From a bacterium (GTDB lineage Bacteria > Patescibacteriota > Minisyncoccia > Minisyncoccales > JAGMAB01): a stretch of 17,913 nucleotides of DNA. Positions 13,708 to 17,913 of this stretch are shown piece after piece. The notes under the pieces are model-generated. The model saw nothing but the letters and a program-made list of their open reading frames with translations. It was not told the DNA's origin and made no database searches. The stretch lies in contig DAOWKS010000047.1 in assembly GCA_030643665.1 (NCBI GenBank), forward strand, positions 1 to 17,913. The letters run 5' to 3'. Each line of letters begins with the position of its first letter. The stretch's first letter is position 1. Both the position numbers and the translations under genes were made by a program.

Positions 13708-14120
13708 AAAAAGAAAAGTGGATTTTATGGTCTAATAAAAGATTTGAAGTATTTACACCAGCCAATCCTCATATTCCACCCAAAGAGGGATTACATATTG
13801 TAGTTTTACCAAAAGTTGATGTCGCTTCTGCCTGGATTGATCAGGATTTGTGTGCGGATACATTCAAAATTGCTGCAGAAGTAGCTCAAGTGATGGAAGA
13901 ATTAAAATTAGCTCCTTGGTTTAATCTGCAAGCAAATGGAAATTGGGGACTTTTACCCGGTAATACTCCAAGATTTCATGTCCATATTTATGCCAGAAAA
14001 AAAGGAGAAACATACGGTATGCCCGTACAACTTCCTTCTGCTCCAGAAACTTATCATAATGAACCAATGACCAAGAAAGAGAGGAAAAATGTTTCTGAAG
14101 CGTTGAATGCTCGTTTATAG
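13704..14120 (+). CDS. HIT-like family protein
   Basis: A 138-residue protein resembling the HIT (histidine triad) fold, whose members cleave or transfer nucleotide groups (Ap4A, AMP-lysine and similar). The C-terminal signature GNTPRFHVHIYARKKGE contains His92 and His94 but has Tyr96 where the third His of the triad H-x-H-x-H usually stands. An Asn-containing strand (FNLQANGNWG) precedes it, as in the family. In HIT proteins the middle His is the nucleophile, and this one is kept. The start overlaps the HAD stop as ATGA, suggesting coupled translation and a related role. Activity and substrate are not determined; a non-canonical HIT branch is the best reading. Confidence 0.7.
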   Translation: MKKEKWILWSNKRFEVFTPANPHIPPKEGLHIVVLPKVDVASAWIDQDLCADTFKIAAEVAQVMEELKLAPWFNLQANGNWGLLPGNTPRFHVHIYARKKGETYGMPVQLPSAPETYHNEPMTKKERKNVSEALNARL

Positions 14121-14149
14121 TACTTGAAATAACAATATATAAAACTCAA

Positions 14150-15316
14150 ATGAAAAAATTTTTAATTCCATTTTTTTTAATCGCTGTTATCGTGATTGCT
14201 TTTGTTTTTGGTTTTTATGCCGGACAAATTCAATGCGAGATTTGTCCGCCGGAGCAAATTGACTTTTCTCTTTTTTGGCAGGCCTGGGACACTCTTCAAA
14301 AAAGATTTGTCAATCAAGAAGAATTTAATACCCAGCAAATGATTTACGGAGCAATTTCCGGGATGGTAAAATCATTGGAAGATCCTTATACTGTTTTTTT
14401 AGACCCGGATGACACTAAGAGATTTATTGAAGATATTAAAGGAAGCTTTGAGGGAGTGGGAATGGAAATTGGAATAAGAAAATCCCAGCTTACTGTAATT
14501 GCTCCTTTAGAAGGAACGCCGGCGCAAAAAGCCGGTTTGCGGGCAGGTGATAAAATTCTGAAAGTAGATGAAACATCAACCATTGATATAAGTATTGATG
14601 AAGCAGTAGATTTAATTCGCGGACCAAAAGGAACAGAAGTTGTTTTAACGATTTATCGGAAAGAATGGGAAAATACGCGAGAAATTCCAATTGTCAGAGG
14701 AGTGATTGAAGTTCCTTCCTTAAAATTGGAAATTTTAGACGATAATATTGCTTATTTAGAACTTTATCAATTTTCAGAAAAGGCAAATTTTGATTTTTCA
14801 AAAGCAGCAACTGAAATTTTACAAAGTCCGGCTGAAAAGATAATTTTAGACCTTAGAAATAATCCCGGCGGTTATCTGGAGGTGGCTCAAGATATTGCCG
14901 GTTGGTTTTTAGAACGAGGACAAATCGTAGTTATTGAAGATTTTAGCCAAGGAGAGCAAAAAGAGTACTTGTCTAAAGGTCCCAGCCGCCTTTTAGAATA
15001 TCCTTTAGTAATTTTAATTAATCAGGGATCGGCTTCGGGGTCGGAAATTTTAGCCGGCGCCTTAAGGGATAATCGGGATATAAAATTAATCGGAGAAAAA
15101 TCTTTTGGCAAGGGTTCGGTGCAGGAATTAGAACGGCTAAAAGAGGGCTCTTCTTTAAAAATCACCATAGCCAAATGGTTGACTCCAAAAGGTGAACTTA
15201 TCACTGATGTTGGCTTAGAGCCGGATATAAAACAGGAAATGACTGATGAAGACTATGAACAAGAAAGAGATCCTCAGTTAGACAGGGCTATTGAAGAGAT
15301 AAAAGAAATAAGATAG
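14150..15316 (+). CDS. S41 family carboxyl-terminal processing protease (CtpA/Prc-like)
   Basis: A 388-residue exported protease. Residues 1-25 form a signal anchor (MKK followed by a long hydrophobic run), with Cys29 and Cys32 just outside it. A PDZ domain (about 96-172; SFEGVGMEIG to VVLTIYRKE) binds substrate C-termini, followed by the S41 core with LDLRNNPGG. The catalytic Ser-Lys dyad fits Ser296 (NQGSASGSEI) and Lys321 (GEKSFGKGSVQ), with Gln325 four residues on, the spacing known from CtpB-type enzymes. Such proteases trim or degrade proteins outside the membrane, often signalling or cell-wall enzymes. Length and domain order are normal. A weak TATATA lies 8-13 bases before the ATG. 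The L9 gene follows after 11 bases. Confidence 0.92.
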   Translation: MKKFLIPFFLIAVIVIAFVFGFYAGQIQCEICPPEQIDFSLFWQAWDTLQKRFVNQEEFNTQQMIYGAISGMVKSLEDPYTVFLDPDDTKRFIEDIKGSFEGVGMEIGIRKSQLTVIAPLEGTPAQKAGLRAGDKILKVDETSTIDISIDEAVDLIRGPKGTEVVLTIYRKEWENTREIPIVRGVIEVPSLKLEILDDNIAYLELYQFSEKANFDFSKAATEILQSPAEKIILDLRNNPGGYLEVAQDIAGWFLERGQIVVIEDFSQGEQKEYLSKGPSRLLEYPLVILINQGSASGSEILAGALRDNRDIKLIGEKSFGKGSVQELERLKEGSSLKITIAKWLTPKGELITDVGLEPDIKQEMTDEDYEQERDPQLDRAIEEIKEIR

Positions 15317-15327
15317 AATAAATAATT

Positions 15328-15780
15328 ATGCGGGTTATACTTCTTAAAGATGTTGAAAATTTGGGCAAGAAATATGACGTTAAAGATGTGGCCGACGGTT
15401 ATGCCAGGAATTTTTTAATTCCCAGAAGTTTGGTTAAAAAAGCTGTGTCTAAAACCCTTAAATGGTTGGAGACCCAGAAAGAACTTGAAAGTGAAAAAGC
15501 AGGAGAAGAATTGAAAAAAATTCAGGAAATAGCTTCAGCTATTGACGGTCAGGAAATTGTAATAGCGGTTAAAATTGGTGAAGAAAAGCAGCTTTTTGAG
15601 TCAATTACTCCTCAGAAAATTTCTGAACAATTAAAAGAACTTGGTTTTAAAATTAAAAAAACACAAATCATTTTATCGGAACCGATTAAAGAATTGGGAG
15701 AATACCCGGTGAAAATTAAGTTTGAACACAATTTAGAAGCAGAAATAAAGGTAATCATTAGTCAAGGAAAAGAAAAATGA
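15328..15780 (+). CDS. rplI: Ribosomal protein bL9
   Basis: A 150-residue protein with the standard L9 N-terminal domain (MRVILLKDVENLGKKYDVKDVADGYARNFLIPRSL, which includes the family signature G-x2-x-x-V-x-x-G-Y-x-R-N-F-L-x-P). A long connecting helix (about 41-75, rich in Lys and Glu) leads to the C-terminal rRNA-binding domain with LFESITPQKISEQLKELGF. L9 binds 23S rRNA near the L1 stalk base and helps keep the reading frame. Loss of L9 has been reported for many CPR genomes, so a full-length copy here is informative for placing the organism. The stop overlaps the pyrG start as ATGA. Confidence 0.95.
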   Translation: MRVILLKDVENLGKKYDVKDVADGYARNFLIPRSLVKKAVSKTLKWLETQKELESEKAGEELKKIQEIASAIDGQEIVIAVKIGEEKQLFESITPQKISEQLKELGFKIKKTQIILSEPIKELGEYPVKIKFEHNLEAEIKVIISQGKEK

Positions 15781-17408
15781 CTAAGTTTATTTTTGTTGCT
15801 GGCGGCGTAATGTCAGGTGTTGGCAAAGGAATAGCAGTCGCATCTGTTGGGAAAATTTTACAGAGCAAAGGTTTTAAAGTAACCGCGATTAAAATTGATC
15901 CTTATATTAATATTGATGCTGGAACAATTAGACCAACTGAACACGGAGAAGTTTTTGTTACTGAAGATGGGACCGAGTGTGATCAGGATATCGGAAACTA
16001 TGAGAGATTTTTAGATGAAAATATACTGGATTTAAATTACATTACCACTGGAAGAGTTTATAAAACTGTAATTGATAAAGAAAGGAATTTAGAATATGGT
16101 GGCGAGGATGTAGAAGTAGTTCCTGATATTCCAAATGAGGTTATAAGAAGAATTAAAAAAGTAGCAAAAACTACAAAAGCCGATTTTGTTATAGTGGAAA
16201 TCGGCGGAACAGTGGGAGAATATCAAAATCTTCTTTTTTTGGAAGCTGCGAGAATGATGCATCTCAAATCTCCTGGAGATGCGATTTTTATTTTGGTAAG
16301 TTATTTACCAGTGCCAAAAATGATTGGCGAAATGAAAACAAAACCAACTCAGTATGCAACGAGAACTTTAAATTCCGCCGGTATTCAACCCAATATTATT
16401 ATTGCTAGGTCAGAGTATTCAGTTGACAAAAAAAGAAAAGAGAAAATTTCCATTTTTTGCAATATTGACATTAAAGATGTTATTTCCGCCCCAGATGTTG
16501 AATCAATTTATCAAGTCCCAATCAATTTTGAAAAAGAAAATTTAGGCAACCGAATTTTAAAAAAATTTAATTTAAAGCCCAGAAAAAGCAATTTTAAAAA
16601 ATGGCAGCAAACAGTAAACATAATTAAGAAAAAGAAAAAACCAGTTAAAATCGGCATTGTCGGGAAATACTTTGAAACAGGCAGTTTCACCCTTATGGAT
16701 TCATATATTTCTGTGATTGAAGCCATAAAACACGCTTCTTGGTTTTACAAAAGAAAACCGGAAATTCACTGGTTATCAGCACAACACTACGAGAACAATT
16801 CTCGTAGTTTAAAAGAAATAAAAAATTACGATGGCGTTATTGTCCCCGGTGGATTTGGCAATAGGGGAATAGAAGGCAAAATAAAGGCAATTGAATTTTG
16901 CCGAAAACAAAAAATCCCTTTTTTAGGGCTTTGTCTCGGAATGCAGTTGGCTGTAATTGAATTTGCCAGAAATGTTTGCGGTTTAGAAAAAGCAAATTCT
17001 ACTGAATTTTCAAAAAACTGCAAGGAGCCGGTAATTGACGTAATGCCGGAACAGAAAGTTTTATTAAAAGAGAAAAAATACGGCGGGACTATGCGGCTGG
17101 GCGCTTATAAATGTGAGCTTAAAAAAGGGACCAGAAGTTGGAAGGCGTATAAGCATAAATATATCTCTGAACGTCATCGACACCGCTACGAGCTAAATAA
17201 TGAGTTTAAGGATGTATTAGAAAACAAGGGTATGATAATGGCTGGGATAAACCAGGAAAGGGATTTAGTAGAAATTATAGAGATTAAAGAGCATCCTTTT
17301 TTTATAGCGAGCCAATTTCATCCTGAATTTAAATCAAGACCATTAAAGCCCCATCCTCTTTTTAGAGAATTCATTAAAGCAGCTATTCACTCCCACATTC
17401 AACATTAA
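15777..17408 (+). CDS. pyrG: CTP synthase
   Basis: A 543-residue enzyme that makes CTP from UTP, ATP and glutamine. The N-terminal amidoligase domain opens with GGVMSGVGKG (9-18, ATP loop) and carries DPYINIDAGT, HGEVFVTEDG, IGGTVGEYQ and KTKPTQ. The C-terminal class I glutamine amidotransferase domain has VPGGFGNRGIEGK, nucleophile Cys386 (GLCLGMQ), and His515/Glu517 in SQFHPEF. The sequence is divergent from common bacterial PyrG: GVMSGVGKG replaces GVVSSLGKG, AGTIRPTEHGE replaces PGTMSPYQHGE, and VSYLPVPKMIGE stands where PYIAAAGE is usual. All catalytic residues remain. Residues 337-344 (HYENNSRS), in the variable segment before the amidotransferase strand NYDGVIVPGG, are encoded by a palindromic element shared with the aminotransferase gene. 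The end overlaps convergent rpmA by 26 bases. Confidence 0.95.
   Translation: MTKFIFVAGGVMSGVGKGIAVASVGKILQSKGFKVTAIKIDPYINIDAGTIRPTEHGEVFVTEDGTECDQDIGNYERFLDENILDLNYITTGRVYKTVIDKERNLEYGGEDVEVVPDIPNEVIRRIKKVAKTTKADFVIVEIGGTVGEYQNLLFLEAARMMHLKSPGDAIFILVSYLPVPKMIGEMKTKPTQYATRTLNSAGIQPNIIIARSEYSVDKKRKEKISIFCNIDIKDVISAPDVESIYQVPINFEKENLGNRILKKFNLKPRKSNFKKWQQTVNIIKKKKKPVKIGIVGKYFETGSFTLMDSYISVIEAIKHASWFYKRKPEIHWLSAQHYENNSRSLKEIKNYDGVIVPGGFGNRGIEGKIKAIEFCRKQKIPFLGLCLGMQLAVIEFARNVCGLEKANSTEFSKNCKEPVIDVMPEQKVLLKEKKYGGTMRLGAYKCELKKGTRSWKAYKHKYISERHRHRYELNNEFKDVLENKGMIMAGINQERDLVEIIEIKEHPFFIASQFHPEFKSRPLKPHPLFREFIKAAIHSHIQH
16783..16808. repeat. In-frame palindromic element, copy 2
   Basis: AACACTACGAGAA (16783-16795) and TTCTCGTAGT (16799-16808) form an inverted repeat with 10 perfect base pairs and a 3-base loop CAA. 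The 13-base left arm is identical to copy 1 at 1716-1728 and the right arm matches it over 10 bases; only the loop and the outer right end differ. It is read as His-Tyr-Glu-Asn-Asn-Ser-Arg-Ser in pyrG, in the same codon phase as copy 1. Confidence 0.85.
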
Positions 17409-17667
17409 CTACTTTTATCTTTCTTTGAGAGTTATCAAATTTTCTTTTTCTTTTTGTTTGAAACTTAACTAAGCCCTTTTTTAAGGCGTATAAAGTGTCA
17501 TCCTTGCCGAGTCCGACATTTTTTCCCGGAAAGAATTTCGTGCCTCGCTGGCGGATAATTATCATACCGGGCTTAACTTTTTCACCCTCATAGATTTTTA
17601 CACCAAGATATTTCGGCTGAGAATCCCTTCCTAATTTTGTAGCTCCAGTAGCTTTTGTCTTTGCCAT
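17383..17667 (-). CDS. rpmA: Ribosomal protein bL27
   Basis: A 94-residue ribosomal protein whose N-terminus reaches the peptidyl-transferase centre. Recognisable blocks are LGRDSQPKYLGVKIYEGEKV and IIIRQRGTKFFPGKNVGLGKDDTLYAL, followed by a basic tail (KFQTKRKRKFDNSQRKIKVV). The N-terminal MAKTKATGATK differs from the common MAHKKGGGSS form, and there is no cleavable extension of the Firmicutes kind. The usual partner rplU (L21) is not adjacent; the upstream neighbour is a permease gene on the same strand. The last codons overlap the end of pyrG on the other strand by 26 bases. Confidence 0.93.
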   Translation of the reverse strand: MAKTKATGATKLGRDSQPKYLGVKIYEGEKVKPGMIIIRQRGTKFFPGKNVGLGKDDTLYALKKGLVKFQTKRKRKFDNSQRKIKVVNVECGSE

Positions 17668-17670
17668 ATT

Positions 17671-17740
17671 TCTTCGCTTCGCTCAGTCAAATGTAAAGTG
17701 TAAAATGAAAAATGTAAAATGACAGAGTAAAGTGTAAAAT
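17671..17740. repeat. Short degenerate repeats in the rpmA upstream spacer
   Basis: GTAAAGTGTAAAAT occurs at 17693-17706 and again at 17727-17740, with a related ATGTAAAATGA between them at 17712-17722. Next to the rpmA start there is also a tandem CTTCG-CTTCG-CT (17672-17683). The spacer 17668-17820 shows no credible gene and no clear -10/-35 pair. Confidence 0.6.
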
Positions 17741-17820
17741 TATTTTAGATTTTTAAAAGTTTTTAATTTAAAATTGTTGTTTTTCTCTTTTAGCTTTTAG
17801 TTTTTCGCTTAACGAAGTGC

Positions 17821-17913
17821 TTATTCGTATTTTCTTAAGGCTTCTACCGGTTTGAGTTTAGCTGCCGACCTGGCAGGAAAAAATCCCGCTAAACATCCTA
17901 TAGAAAATGAAAA
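17821..17913 (-). CDS. C-terminal fragment of a MacB/FtsX-type ABC transporter permease
   Basis: A minus-strand frame enters from the right edge and stops with TAA at 17821-17823, giving 30 residues: a hydrophobic stretch (FSFSIGCLAGFF) followed by PARSAAKLKPVEALRKYE. This P-A-x-x-A-A-x-L-x-P-V-E-A-L-R ending is characteristic of FtsX/MacB-family permeases, whose last membrane helix precedes it. The gene lies upstream of rpmA on the same strand. The transported substrate cannot be known from the fragment; MacB relatives act in lipoprotein, peptide or drug export. Only the tail is in the window. Confidence 0.85.
   Translation of the reverse strand, partial: FSFSIGCLAGFFPARSAAKLKPVEALRKYE

Noticed and set aside
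1..17913. CRISPR array, transposase, integrase or phage genes
   Set aside because: None were seen; the repeats present are isolated palindromes or short AT-rich repeats without regular spacing.

Overview
The window looks like a chromosomal segment from a small-genome, AT-rich bacterium of the Candidate Phyla Radiation (Patescibacteria, Parcubacteria-like). This rests on AT-rich A/T-biased codons, tight spacing with ATGA overlaps, few clear Shine-Dalgarno sites, several apparently leaderless promoters, a tRNA without encoded CCA, and recognisable CPR-type forms of several proteins (a membrane-anchored Mur ligase, a divergent CTP synthase, a CPR-like L27). The phylum placement is an inference from these features; no tree could be run.

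Layout. 1-107: tail of a probable alpha/beta hydrolase ending inside a 48-bp perfect palindrome that also acts as terminator. 108-4036 (+): membrane-fused Mur ligase, DegT-type PLP aminotransferase and M20 metallopeptidase in one tight run. 4037-4426: a small unknown gene on the minus strand, with its own terminator and two more inverted repeats in and beside it. 4427-6292 (+): FemAB/FemX-like peptidyl (aminoacyl) transferase and FtsQ. 6295-8031 (-): a GT-C membrane glycosyltransferase convergent with ftsQ. 8038-8118: divergent leaderless-type promoters. 8119-11946 (+): chaperone operon grpE, DUF3467 protein, dnaK, dnaJ. 11958-14120 (+): a group of small nucleotide-handling enzymes (NUDIX, deoxyribosyltransferase-like, HAD, HIT-like) with tRNA-Lys(TTT) in the middle. 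14150-17408 (+): S41 carboxyl-terminal protease, ribosomal protein L9, CTP synthase. 17383-17667 (-): ribosomal protein L27, overlapping the end of pyrG. 17668-17820: repeat-bearing spacer. 17821-17913 (-): C-terminal tail of a MacB/FtsX-type ABC permease.

Functionally, the first third concerns the cell envelope and division (cell-wall precursor ligase, sugar aminotransferase, Fem transferase, FtsQ, lipid-linked sugar glycosyltransferase). The middle is the Hsp70 machine, and the last third mixes nucleotide metabolism, proteolysis and translation.

The most notable signal not explained by ordinary annotation is a palindromic DNA element present twice, about 15 kb apart, inside two unrelated genes (the aminotransferase and pyrG). 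The arms are identical over 10-13 bases, only the 3-base loop differs, and both copies are read in the same frame, giving the peptide HYE-x-x-SRS. It resembles in concept the protein-inserted palindromic elements known from Rickettsia. A different, larger perfect palindrome supplies the C-terminus, stop codon and terminator of the first gene.
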